NCBI GenBank assembly: GCA_046299415.1
Contig: JBKBII010000010.1
Coordinates: 43,674-107,673, forward strand
Direction: 5' to 3'
Source of the DNA: JBKBII01 sp046299415
GTDB taxonomy: Bacteria > Pseudomonadota > Gammaproteobacteria > Ectothiorhodospirales > Ectothiorhodospiraceae
Length of the DNA stretch: 64,000 bases
Shown: positions 18,182 through 26,206 of the stretch, in pieces
How the letters are laid out: the number at the start of each line of letters is the position of its first letter
Position numbering within the stretch: position 1 is the first letter of the stretch
The notes under the pieces: generated by a model
The model's database searches: none
What the model saw: only the letters and a program-made list of their open reading frames with translations
What the model was told of the DNA's origin: nothing
Program-made: the position numbers and the translations under genes

Positions 18182-18846
18182 GCTTTGATGCCCCGCGTCT
18201 CATCGTCGGCAGCCGTTCGATCCTCGCGCCGACCCTCGGCCAGCGCGCCGAGCAAATCTGATCCAGCTAAAAGCGACTGTCCCGGACGCGCCGAAATGTC
18301 CGCGTCGAGCGGTACCCACAACGCCACCCGCAAGCCAAAACCTGCAAAACCCAGTCGCCGGCCACGGCCGAAACGCGCGCCCCCGGATCGCGGCAATCTA
18401 ATCAAGGAAAACGGCGTCCGGCGAGCAAAACCCAGCGTAAACGCATCGCCCTCATCCGTATTGAAAGCGAGACACCACCAGCGCTGTTCACGACCGCTGC
18501 CATCGGTTATCGACACCGCCTGCACCTTCTCGAGGCGCGCCTCCTGCGGGGCGTGAATGTTGAACTCACCGAAGGCGCGCTGCGCCATCACGACACGCCG
18601 CGCAGGCGTGCCAGTGACCGGGTCGCGGCCCTTATCGACAACCTCGACGGACGCGTCGGCCGGAGCGACCAGACCTCGGGCCAGAGGCTTCGGGCGCCGC
18701 CGCAGATCTCGAAAAATCAGCAGCATGACAACGGCGAGCGCAGCGAACAGTCCGCCCATTGCCGTTTCACCCAACACAATCGAAATCACCGCCAGCCAAG
18801 CGGTGCCCAGAACAAACAAACGGCCTTCAGGAGCAATTGGAAACAT
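18178..18846 (-). CDS. psd: Phosphatidylserine decarboxylase-like protein, catalytic serine missing
   Basis: Homologue of the short (type A) Psd family, which decarboxylates phosphatidylserine to phosphatidylethanolamine. Two N-terminal helices, FRDLRRRP and APAD are recognisable and the C-terminal FGLRVALWVPLDADI aligns with FGSRVDLYLP. The serine that is cleaved to form the essential pyruvoyl group is leucine here (TTG, one transition from TCG). The family PADG and NVHVNR blocks are also altered (PADA, FNIHAPQEA). It is probably inactive as a decarboxylase, or a divergent paralogue. It sits directly before pssA with an ATGA overlap. There is no Shine-Dalgarno; an extended -10 ends six bases before the ATG. 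Confidence 0.75.
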   Translation of the reverse strand: MFPIAPEGRLFVLGTAWLAVISIVLGETAMGGLFAALAVVMLLIFRDLRRRPKPLARGLVAPADASVEVVDKGRDPVTGTPARRVVMAQRAFGEFNIHAPQEARLEKVQAVSITDGSGREQRWWCLAFNTDEGDAFTLGFARRTPFSLIRLPRSGGARFGRGRRLGFAGFGLRVALWVPLDADISARPGQSLLAGSDLLGALAEGRREDRTAADDETRGIKA

Positions 18847-19211
18847 ATTTAGAGTGTAGCAGCACCGAAAGATGGGCTTGCACCCGTGTGGCTCCGGGAC
18901 ACCTTTTCAGCAAGATCGACTCCAACGCCTGGGGTGTGTCGATCACCGCAGCGTATGGCCACGGAACGCGAACGTCCGCCGTCGTGAGCGCTTTCAGGGG
19001 TCCTTGAACACCGTACCAGGGCAAGAACACTGACGACCGACGGCATTCACTCGCGACACCCATGAACCACGCGAGATCGAACTTCACCAGATGCAAATCA
19101 CAGCTGTATTGGTCGTATTGGGCATCGCCGACTGTGGTCGCGCTACTCGCTCTCAGGGCATTGCCGCGTCACGAAAGGCCGACGCCACGACCCGTCATCC
19201 GCGACGAGAAA
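18847..19211. other. Spacer REC-HDOD to psd
   Basis: 365 bases. A minus-strand frame (18827-19096, TTG start; internal ATG at 19063) overlaps the first 20 bases of psd and encodes an unrecognised 78-89 residue sequence (includes VRVPWPYAAVIDTPQALES). I consider it unlikely to be translated because it would overlap the psd promoter and start. No terminator was found after the REC-HDOD gene. Confidence 0.35.
18853..18861 (-). promoter_or_regulatory. Extended -10 promoter, leaderless start of psd-pssA
   Basis: On the minus strand TGCTACACT matches an extended -10 element (TGn plus TACACT). Its last base lies six bases before the A of the psd ATG, so transcription would begin at or next to the start codon. 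The absence of a Shine-Dalgarno agrees. No good -35 is present, as expected for an extended -10 promoter. Confidence 0.45.
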
Positions 19212-20411
19212 TCAGGCCCTCCGCGAAGCCCTCGCTGTCTTGATCTGTCGTTCGAGTCGACGCGCCTCGGACCCGTCCGACTCGCCAGACACATCAAGGG
19301 CCGCCAAGCGCATCACTCGCAACTCTGGCCCCGCCGACTCGAGGGCATAGCCATAACACGCGCCAATTCGCTGTTTGAGACACAAGGGCAATCGCCAACG
19401 CGTCTTCATGGCTGCCCCAAGACGTGCGGGCCACTGCGACTTCAGCCAACCATCAGCGACGTCAGGCTGAACTTCGACACCGTCCCGCAACGCGCGTTGA
19501 ACCACAGAAAGCAACGCAAATTCACCAGCCTGATGAAGCAATGCCGCGCTATGAGCCGACTCATCCACCATGTCGAAAGCGGACAGACGCGCGGCAACAC
19601 AGGCCGCCATGTTCGCTGCACGCTCATACAATTTTGCGGCTCGATCCTTCACCCAGTCGGTGTCGAACTCGATCTCGAGGCGCTGTTGCCGCACGGCCAC
19701 GTAACGTCGCGCAACGTCGACTCCGAGCTCAGCAACCGCCCCCGACAGCGAGCCGATCGGCTCCACCGAGCGCACATATCGGCGCTGGTTGGCCAAATCG
19801 ATCAGGCGCGCATGCAATATTGGTTCATCGCGCCATGCCTCGATCAAGGCCTGCGCATCGACAGCCGCGCGAGCCGACGGCATCCTGGCTGCAGGCCGAT
19901 AATCCGGAATCGGAACGCCGTTTTTCAACGCACTCAGTAAACGTTGATTGACGATCGAAGCGACTGATCCATCGCCGCGTTCTCCATCCGAGCCGATCCC
20001 GGCATCGCCCGGAATCTGATCGGAGCCACGACCCGCCCCCGCATCCACCGAGACCAGTGCAGCCTCGAATGCAGCACGTAGCCGTGCGTCATCAACGGGC
20101 TGTTGGAGCCACGCTCCCACATTGGCGCGGCGCGCCTCCACCAACTGTGATCGATCGCTCCGATCAGCCACGATTATCACTGCAGAGCGGCGATTGCTGG
20201 CACGCATCTGCGCGACCCATGGCAACGCTGCCCCGTCACCCAAATGATGATCGATCAGAATCAAGTCAGGCGACAACCGACTCGAAACCCAGTCGCGCGC
20301 CTCCTGAAGACAGCGCCCCATCAAAATCTCTGGCCACGCCGACACACCCTGCAAAATCGTTTCGGCCATCGCGGCCTCGATTGGGTCGGCTTGAACAATC
20401 AACGCACGCAT
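19212..20411 (-). CDS. Response regulator with HDOD output domain
   Basis: 399-residue REC-HDOD protein. The receiver domain (1-122) has an acceptor Asp54 in LILIDHHLGDG; the acidic pocket is reduced (QADP where most receivers have two acidic residues), so phosphorylation is uncertain. A Gly/Asp-rich linker (125-155) leads to the HDOD domain (about 185-385: DEPILHARLIDLANQRRY, SAALLHQAGEFALLSVV). HDOD proteins often act in signalling networks but have no enzymatic role proven here. It stands alone between ilvC and psd, with no kinase adjacent. Confidence 0.85.
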   Translation of the reverse strand: MRALIVQADPIEAAMAETILQGVSAWPEILMGRCLQEARDWVSSRLSPDLILIDHHLGDGAALPWVAQMRASNRRSAVIIVADRSDRSQLVEARRANVGAWLQQPVDDARLRAAFEAALVSVDAGAGRGSDQIPGDAGIGSDGERGDGSVASIVNQRLLSALKNGVPIPDYRPAARMPSARAAVDAQALIEAWRDEPILHARLIDLANQRRYVRSVEPIGSLSGAVAELGVDVARRYVAVRQQRLEIEFDTDWVKDRAAKLYERAANMAACVAARLSAFDMVDESAHSAALLHQAGEFALLSVVQRALRDGVEVQPDVADGWLKSQWPARLGAAMKTRWRLPLCLKQRIGACYGYALESAGPELRVMRLAALDVSGESDGSEARRLERQIKTARASRRA

Positions 20412-21395
20412 CTCTGTCCTCCGCCCAGCGCCCGCTGAAAGGCGACAGGTTTTTCCGAGCTAGAGCGAAAGTCGTGCGACATCGCCATACTCGACTAGTC
20501 ACCCGCGCTTTGGGCGTTCACCTCAGCACAACGTCTGGCTTGCAGCGGCCTCGACGACCATGCCAAAAGAACCTTCGCGGGGCATCAGAAACCGTACCCC
20601 GCGTGCCCCTACCTCGGCCCACGGCTCCGCCCATGGATCGACGACCGGCACCCTCGGACGCTCACAAACGAGAGCGCTTACTCTGGTCGCGCACGAGCCC
20701 TGCTGCACCCGCTCGGCGCGACGCCTCGGTGCACGATCGCACAGCAAGATGACATGAATTCTTAAAGATCTTAATGCGGCTCACTCCGCTCGGGCTCGTG
20801 CGCCGGGCTCAAGGCGCGGGCTTCGGAGCCTCAACGAGTCGAGACGTGACGTCATTGATTACGGAGAACCAGAACGACCGCGTCGAATCAGAACGACTCG
20901 GCGGGTCGCCCCTTGGCGACTGCTGCCGGCCAAATCACGGCGAGGCGCAGCATCAGAAGCGCCGGCGGGTCTACGACAGATGGCTTTCGAGCGCACTGAG
21001 CATCCAAAACGCCGTTCACACCTCCAACCCAAGTTCAACCATCGCGAAGCGCAAATCGTGATGAGCCTTCGATCGCTTGGCCGACCCCTTTCGACGTTGC
21101 ACGGAGAGAACTCAAACTAAACCGATACCGAACAAGTTTCACCGCAATAAAAAACCCGGAAGCGGAATCTTCCGGGTTTTTTTGTTGTTGCAGCCCAGGA
21201 TTCAAAGGGCCGCCTGATAGAGCACAGAGACAAAAGACCCCGAGATCGCCAATCTCGACGAGTACTCGGCCCGATTACGGCCCGCGATTGCACGGGATTC
21301 TGACGAATACTCTCGCAACGAGGCTGGGCCGACGCCTCCCAAGCACACGATCTACCGGTCGGCCCATCAGCCCAAAGCCAACGCGACCGCGCAGA
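20412..21395. other. Spacer ilvC to REC-HDOD
   Basis: 984 bases, the second longest gene-poor stretch. It holds the bidirectional terminator at 21149-21183, which closes the ilv operon. The short frames on both strands are Arg/Pro-rich and not protein-like. An imperfect palindrome TTAAAGATCTTAA near 20763 is of unknown meaning. Confidence 0.5.
21149..21183. terminator. Bidirectional intrinsic terminator after ilvC
   Basis: Perfect 14-base arms (AAAAAACCCGGAAG / CTTCCGGGTTTTTT) around loop CGGAAT. T-runs follow the stem on both strands, so it can terminate transcription either way. It lies about 210 bases past the ilvC stop and is the clearest terminator in the window. Confidence 0.9.
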
Positions 21396-22412
21396 TCAGT
21401 TGCGAGCTTTGTCGACCAGTTTGTTCGCAGTGATCCAAGGCATCATCGAACGCAGGCGTTCGCCCACCTGTTCGATAGGATGAGCGGCCATGTTGCGCCG
21501 GTGCGCCGTCATCATCGGATAGTTTGAAGCCCCTTCCTGAATGAAGGCCTTGGCATAGGTCCCGTTTTGGATGTTTTCCAACGCCTCGCGCATCGCGTAA
21601 CGCGATTCCTCATTGATCACGCGAGCTCCGGTCACGTATTCACCAAACTCAGCATTGTTCGAAATCGAATAATTCATGTTGGCGATACCGCCCTCATACA
21701 TGAGGTCGACGATCAATTTGAGCTCATGCAGACACTCAAAATACGCCATTTCCGGCGCGTAGCCCGCTTCGACCAGCGTATCGAAGCCGGCCTTGACCAA
21801 TTCGACCGCACCACCGCATAGCACCGCCTGTTCACCAAACAGGTCGGTTTCGGTCTCATCCTTGAACGTCGTTTCAATGATTCCGGTGCGTCCACCACCG
21901 ATAGCCGACGCATACGAGAGCGCGGTCTCGCGAGCGCGGCCCGACGCATCTTGGGCTACGGCGATCAAATCGGGAATGCCACCACCACGGGTAAACTCCG
22001 AGCGCACCGTATGACCGGGCGCCTTCGGCGCGATCATGATCACGTCCAAATCACTCCGCGGCACGATCTGGTTGTAGTGGATCGAAAATCCATGCGCAAA
22101 CGCAAGGGTGCCGCCTTGCTTCAAGTTCGGTTCGATCTCGTCACGGTACAAGCGCGACTGGAACTCATCCGGCGTCAGGATCATCACCAGATCGGCGGCA
22201 GCCACCGCGGCGGGTACATCGGCAACGGCCAACCCCGCGCCTTCAGCCTTGGCTCGCGAGCTGGACCCTGAGCGCAAACCAACGGTGACACTGACGCCGG
22301 AATCCTTCAGATTCAACGCGTGCGCGTGTCCCTGCGACCCATAACCAATGATGGCAACCTTCATGCCTTGAATGATCGAAAGGTCAGCGTCCTTGTCGTA
22401 GTAAAGCTGCAT
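21396..22412 (-). CDS. ilvC: Ketol-acid reductoisomerase (class I)
   Basis: Second step of isoleucine/valine synthesis: Mg2+-dependent alkyl migration and NADPH reduction of acetohydroxy acids. 338 residues, the standard class I length. NADP-binding motif GYGSQGHAHALNL near the N-terminus, HGFSIHYNQI, and metal ligands in the region around TFKDETETDLFGEQ. I chose the ATG at 22410-22412 (preceded by CGAGGA) over the TTG two codons upstream. It is separated from ilvN by 344 bases and followed by a strong terminator. Confidence 0.97.
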   Translation of the reverse strand: MQLYYDKDADLSIIQGMKVAIIGYGSQGHAHALNLKDSGVSVTVGLRSGSSSRAKAEGAGLAVADVPAAVAAADLVMILTPDEFQSRLYRDEIEPNLKQGGTLAFAHGFSIHYNQIVPRSDLDVIMIAPKAPGHTVRSEFTRGGGIPDLIAVAQDASGRARETALSYASAIGGGRTGIIETTFKDETETDLFGEQAVLCGGAVELVKAGFDTLVEAGYAPEMAYFECLHELKLIVDLMYEGGIANMNYSISNNAEFGEYVTGARVINEESRYAMREALENIQNGTYAKAFIQEGASNYPMMTAHRRNMAAHPIEQVGERLRSMMPWITANKLVDKARN

Positions 22413-22756
22413 CGTCAAATCCTCGGTAGCTCAAACGGTGAATATTCAAAATCTCATTCGGGTGAACCAAACCCTGACGGCAGGGCTCAGTTCGTTATCC
22501 TTCAAACGCTGCGCATCAATCACGCATCCGCCACGGCGAGCCGTTGGCTTTTGTCCGCAATGATCGAGTCGATCGCAACCTGTAGGCGTGATGGGCACCG
22601 GTTATCGAGCGTCAACCGGTCTGCGCGCTTCGCGGCGCGCGCAAATCTCGGAGAATCATCATCGCCCTTCTGACCACAGCACGATGACCACACGGATCAT
22701 GCTTCCCGGGCCCGAACATACAAAGGCCGAAGATTTCGGGTTCGGACATCGGTCGC
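22413..22756. other. Spacer ilvN-ilvC with weak hairpins
   Basis: 344 bases inside the ilv block. On the minus strand there is a 7-bp inverted repeat (ACCGGTT / AACCGGT, 22607-22620 region) and, nearer ilvC, CCCTG-CCGT-CAGGG followed by TTTGG (about 22469-22488). The latter resembles a weak terminator and might allow separate control of ilvC. No leader peptide rich in branched-chain residues was found here. Confidence 0.35.
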
Positions 22757-23251
22757 CTAAGCCTTCAGGGCGAGCTCGCCACGCGCGATCCCCATCACCC
22801 CCGAGCGCACAACTTCGAGCACAGGGAAGACAGCGAGCGCGGCCAAAGCGGCATCCAGTTTTCCGGTGTCGCCGGTCAGCTCGAGCACCCAGGTTTCACG
22901 CGAGACGTCGATTACGCGGCCACGAAAAATATCAGCCAGGTGCTTAGCTTCAGCCCGCTCATCACGATCGGCAACCCGCAGCTTGACGAGCATCATCTCG
23001 CGCTCAGCGTGAGGGTGTGGGGTCAAGTCGACGAGCTTGACGACATCGATCAGCTTGTTCAACTGCTTGGTGATCTGCTCGACGATCTCATCCGAGCCAC
23101 TCGTCACCAAGGTCATCCGGGACAGACTCGGATCGTCAGTCGGCGCGACGCTCAACGACTCGATGTTGTAACCGCGCGCCGAGAACAAACCCGCGACGCG
23201 TGACAGCGCCCCGGATTCGTTTTCAAGCAGCACGCTAATAATGTGACGCAT
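22757..23251 (-). CDS. ilvN: Acetolactate synthase small (regulatory) subunit
   Basis: ACT-domain regulatory subunit of acetohydroxyacid synthase, conferring valine feedback. 164 residues, normal for the IlvH/IlvN family. N-terminal ACT domain starts HIISVLLENESGALSRVAGLF and continues GYNIESLSVAPT; the C-terminal domain includes DIFRGRVIDVSRETWVLELTG. The ATG has AGGA at good spacing. Its distance from ilvI (359 bases) is unusual, since the two are normally adjacent or overlapping. Confidence 0.96.
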   Translation of the reverse strand: MRHIISVLLENESGALSRVAGLFSARGYNIESLSVAPTDDPSLSRMTLVTSGSDEIVEQITKQLNKLIDVVKLVDLTPHPHAEREMMLVKLRVADRDERAEAKHLADIFRGRVIDVSRETWVLELTGDTGKLDAALAALAVFPVLEVVRSGVMGIARGELALKA

Positions 23252-23528
23252 GTTCGGTTCCTGACATTGACGGGCCTGTTTCGCGAGGCTCCGATCTACA
23301 AAAATTGACGCAACGGCTCAACGGCTGAAGGGTCGACCTTGCGTACGCGCTAGACGCAAACACACCAATGCACCAATGACGCCCGCACCCGCTGACGATC
23401 TCGGTCTAAAGGACCCTCGTACCGATCAGCAGCCCGAGCGCTACCGCAGACACCACTGACGATAACGATGAAACGATCGCGTTTCCGATCCGGCGACAAG
23501 GACTCCAAAGCGTCCGTCGACAAACTAA

Positions 23529-23603
23529 TCAGACCAGAACCACCGAGTCTGTATTCGCAACCCAAAGCAACACGGCAGGGATCAAAAACGCGCGACCCAT
23601 CAT
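23529..23603 (-). CDS. Mini-ORF rich in Leu/Val between ilvI and ilvN
   Basis: 24-codon frame opening with two ATGs just after the ilvI stop. 11 residues are Leu, Ile or Val (AFLIPAVLLWVA, then SVVLV before TGA). The composition and position recall the leader peptides that control ilv operons by attenuation, although those precede the first gene. After the TGA the same frame continues with a second hydrophobic segment (AIVSSLSSVVSAVALGLL) to a TAG at 23407, so it may instead be the remnant of a two-helix membrane protein broken by a stop. There is no good Shine-Dalgarno and no clear terminator before ilvN. Confidence 0.25.
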   Translation of the reverse strand: MMGRAFLIPAVLLWVANTDSVVLV

Positions 23604-23610
23604 CAGTGAA

Positions 23611-25341
23611 TCAGACGAGAATCATTTCATTCTGTCCGGCACCGGCCGGAATCATTGGGTACACGTTCTCGGACGTATCGGTAAGGAAATCCAAAAACAC
23701 CAGACGGTCGGTCATCGCAAAGGCATCTTTGAGCGCCTTCTCAACGTCGCCGGGCTTCTCGATCCGCATTCCGACATGGCCATAGGCTTCGGTCAGCTTC
23801 ACGAAGTCGGGGAGCGCGTCCATATAGCTCATGGCGTAGCGCCCAGAATAGAAAAACTCCTGCCACTGACGAACCATACCGAGATAACGATTGTTCAGGC
23901 AGACGATCTTGATCGGCAGTCCGTATTGCAGACAGGTCGACAACTCCTGGATACACATCTGGATACTGCCCTCGCCGGTCACGCATGCCACCATCGCACC
24001 CGGGTTGGCAAACTGTGCACCCATCGCGAACGGCAGCCCCACCCCCATCGTGCCAAGTCCACCCGAATTGATCCAGCGGTTCGGCTTATCAAAGCCATAA
24101 AACTGAGCCGCCCACATCTGATGCTGCCCGACGTCTGAGGTCACAAACGCATCGCCGTTGGTCACTTCCCACAGCTTTTGCACGACGTACTGCGGCTTGA
24201 TCACCTCGTCGCTCATCTGGTAGCGCAGACATTCTTTACCGCGCCACTCCTCGATCTGCTTCCACCACTCAGCGAGCGCTTCAGCATCAGGGCGACGAGC
24301 GCTTTGCTCGAGTTCACGCAACAACTCGCGCAGCACCGGCTCGACCTGCCCAACAATCGGGACATCGACCTTGACGTTTTTCGAGATCGACGCCGGGTCG
24401 ACATCGATATGTACGATCTTCGCGTGAGGACAGAATTTCTCGATATTGCCCGTTACGCGATCGTCGAAGCGCGCGCCGATTGCGAACACGAGGTCGGCGT
24501 GATGCATCGCCAGGTTCGCCTCGTATGTGCCATGCATCCCCAACATACCGAGAAACTGACGATCAGACGACGGATAACCGCCCAGCCCCATCAGCGTGTT
24601 TGTGATCGGGAAACCCAGCGCCCGCGTCAACTCGGTCAGCGCGCTCGAAGCCTGACCCAGTATGACCCCACCCCCGGTGTACATGATCGGGCGCTTTGCG
24701 GCGAGCAGGAAATCAAGGGCCTTACGGATCTGCCCGGAATGGCCGCGCGTCGTGGGATTGTACGAGCGCAGGTGAATCGACTGCGGATAGTCAAAATGCG
24801 TCTTATGCGCGGTGACGTCCTTGGGAATGTCAACGACCACCGGCCCGGGCCGCCCAGTCGTCGCAATATAGAAGGCTTTTTTGATCGTCGTCGCGAGCTC
24901 GTCGACGTGCTTGACCAAAAAATTGTGCTTCACGCACGGGCGAGTGATCCCAACGGTATCAACCTCCTGGAAAGCGTCGTTGCCAATCAGGCTGGTAGGC
25001 ACCTGGCCGGTGAATACCACCAGCGGCACGGAATCCATGTAGGCGTCGGCAATCCCGGTGATCGCATTCGTAGCGCCCGGACCCGACGTCACCAACGCGA
25101 CACCGCATCGATTCGAGCTCTTTGCATACCCCTCGGCGGCGTGCACGGCGCCCTGCTCGTGGCGAACCAAAACATGCTGAACCTGTTCCTGCTGGTACAG
25201 CGCGTCGTAGATGTGCAAAACAGCGCCGCCCGGATATCCGAACACAACCTCGACGCCTTCTTCCTGCAGCGAGCGGACAAAGATTTCGGCGCCTGTCAGC
25301 ACGGGATGATCGGTGTTTGGCACTGCAGTGGTTTTGGACAT
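23611..25341 (-). CDS. ilvI: Acetolactate synthase large (catalytic) subunit
   Basis: Thiamine-diphosphate enzyme condensing pyruvate with pyruvate or 2-oxobutyrate; first step of valine/leucine/isoleucine synthesis. 576 residues. Catalytic Glu in the N-terminal domain (VRHEQGAVHAAEGYAK), FAD-binding middle domain, and C-terminal ThDP motif VTGEGSIQMCIQELST ... LNNRYLGMVRQWQ. GEG replaces the more common GDG, a variant I believe is normal for beta/gammaproteobacterial enzymes. ATG preceded by AGGA. First gene of the ilv block; symbol could equally be ilvB. Confidence 0.96.
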   Translation of the reverse strand: MSKTTAVPNTDHPVLTGAEIFVRSLQEEGVEVVFGYPGGAVLHIYDALYQQEQVQHVLVRHEQGAVHAAEGYAKSSNRCGVALVTSGPGATNAITGIADAYMDSVPLVVFTGQVPTSLIGNDAFQEVDTVGITRPCVKHNFLVKHVDELATTIKKAFYIATTGRPGPVVVDIPKDVTAHKTHFDYPQSIHLRSYNPTTRGHSGQIRKALDFLLAAKRPIMYTGGGVILGQASSALTELTRALGFPITNTLMGLGGYPSSDRQFLGMLGMHGTYEANLAMHHADLVFAIGARFDDRVTGNIEKFCPHAKIVHIDVDPASISKNVKVDVPIVGQVEPVLRELLRELEQSARRPDAEALAEWWKQIEEWRGKECLRYQMSDEVIKPQYVVQKLWEVTNGDAFVTSDVGQHQMWAAQFYGFDKPNRWINSGGLGTMGVGLPFAMGAQFANPGAMVACVTGEGSIQMCIQELSTCLQYGLPIKIVCLNNRYLGMVRQWQEFFYSGRYAMSYMDALPDFVKLTEAYGHVGMRIEKPGDVEKALKDAFAMTDRLVFLDFLTDTSENVYPMIPAGAGQNEMILV

Positions 25342-26206
25342 CGAATGAATCCTAAACGTAGGGCGAAGCGCGAACGCGCCCGAACTTTGAATCTATCTTC
25401 GAACCTGCATACTTTTGGAGCAACGACCATCGACTCAGCCTTTGCATCGCAGAACCGTGAGACGCCGAGGGCCATTCGTCGCAGCATATTCGGCACGGAA
25501 CGGAACCACCGGGCCGCGAGCGCAATTCTCAACCCGCTAAATGATCACCCCGGCGCGGGCACGACCGCGACGCACACGAGACCCTTCGGACGCAACTTTT
25601 GACCCTCGGCAACGCGCGTCCCGCCACCGAAACCCCGCCAGAGACGCGGTCCGTGAGCCTCGCCCCACGTCCAAAGCCGATGCTCGTTGCCGGCTACGAC
25701 CCTGACCACGCCCCGTCGGGCACACCCTCGACACTGGTATGGCCGCAAACAACGACCACGGAGCGAAGGTATGCGTTAGAGCCTGTGGCCTGCCGGCGCG
25801 CATCAACGAAAAGCCTCGAAAGGCCGACTCGCCACCACACCGCACGATCATGCATCGTAAACCGAAAACAAATCGAATTCACCGAAGATTCACAGGACTC
25901 GCCGCGCGCCCTTCGAAGTCATCATCAAGGACTCGCCCTGCCTCGGCCATCCCGATCAAGCCACCGATTCATCTTGATGACCCCTCACGGGAAGACACTT
26001 GATCAGCCAGTGCTCAAATCCTGCCGTCGTCTGCTCCAATCGTGAACGGGCCCATCGCATTGCCGGCCGACCGCCTTTCGGCGCAGTACGCCGGCTCGCA
26101 TGTCGAACATGCGCGAGCCAGCACGACGGCCACGCTGTTCCCGACTTTGCGCGCGTAGACTCGTGAATCGACAGCCGGCCTGCAGCCAGCGTTGCCGACC
26201 GCACGA
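25342..26206. other. Spacer upstream of ilvI
   Basis: 865 bases between the short mutS2 gene and ilvI. It presumably carries the ilv promoter and leader. A GC-rich hairpin (GGGCG / CGCCC around CGTTCGCGCTT, near 25350-25372) lies just before the ilvI ribosome binding site. I found no leader peptide with a run of Leu/Val/Ile codons and no T-run terminator, so classical attenuation is not supported. Frames on both strands look random. Confidence 0.4.

Noticed and set aside
18827..19096. 89-codon minus frame overlapping the psd start
   Set aside because: It would run through the psd promoter and start; no ribosome binding site or family.
20758..20776. Near-palindrome TTAAAGATCTTAA
   Set aside because: Too short and isolated to call an operator.
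23611..25341. GEG in place of GDG in the thiamine-diphosphate motif of acetolactate synthase
   Set aside because: I believe this is the normal form in many beta/gammaproteobacterial enzymes, so it is not a defect.
24178..25602. 474-codon open frame on the plus strand opposite ilvI
   Set aside because: It is the antisense shadow of a strongly conserved gene in GC-rich DNA; its translation is His/Arg-rich with no motif.
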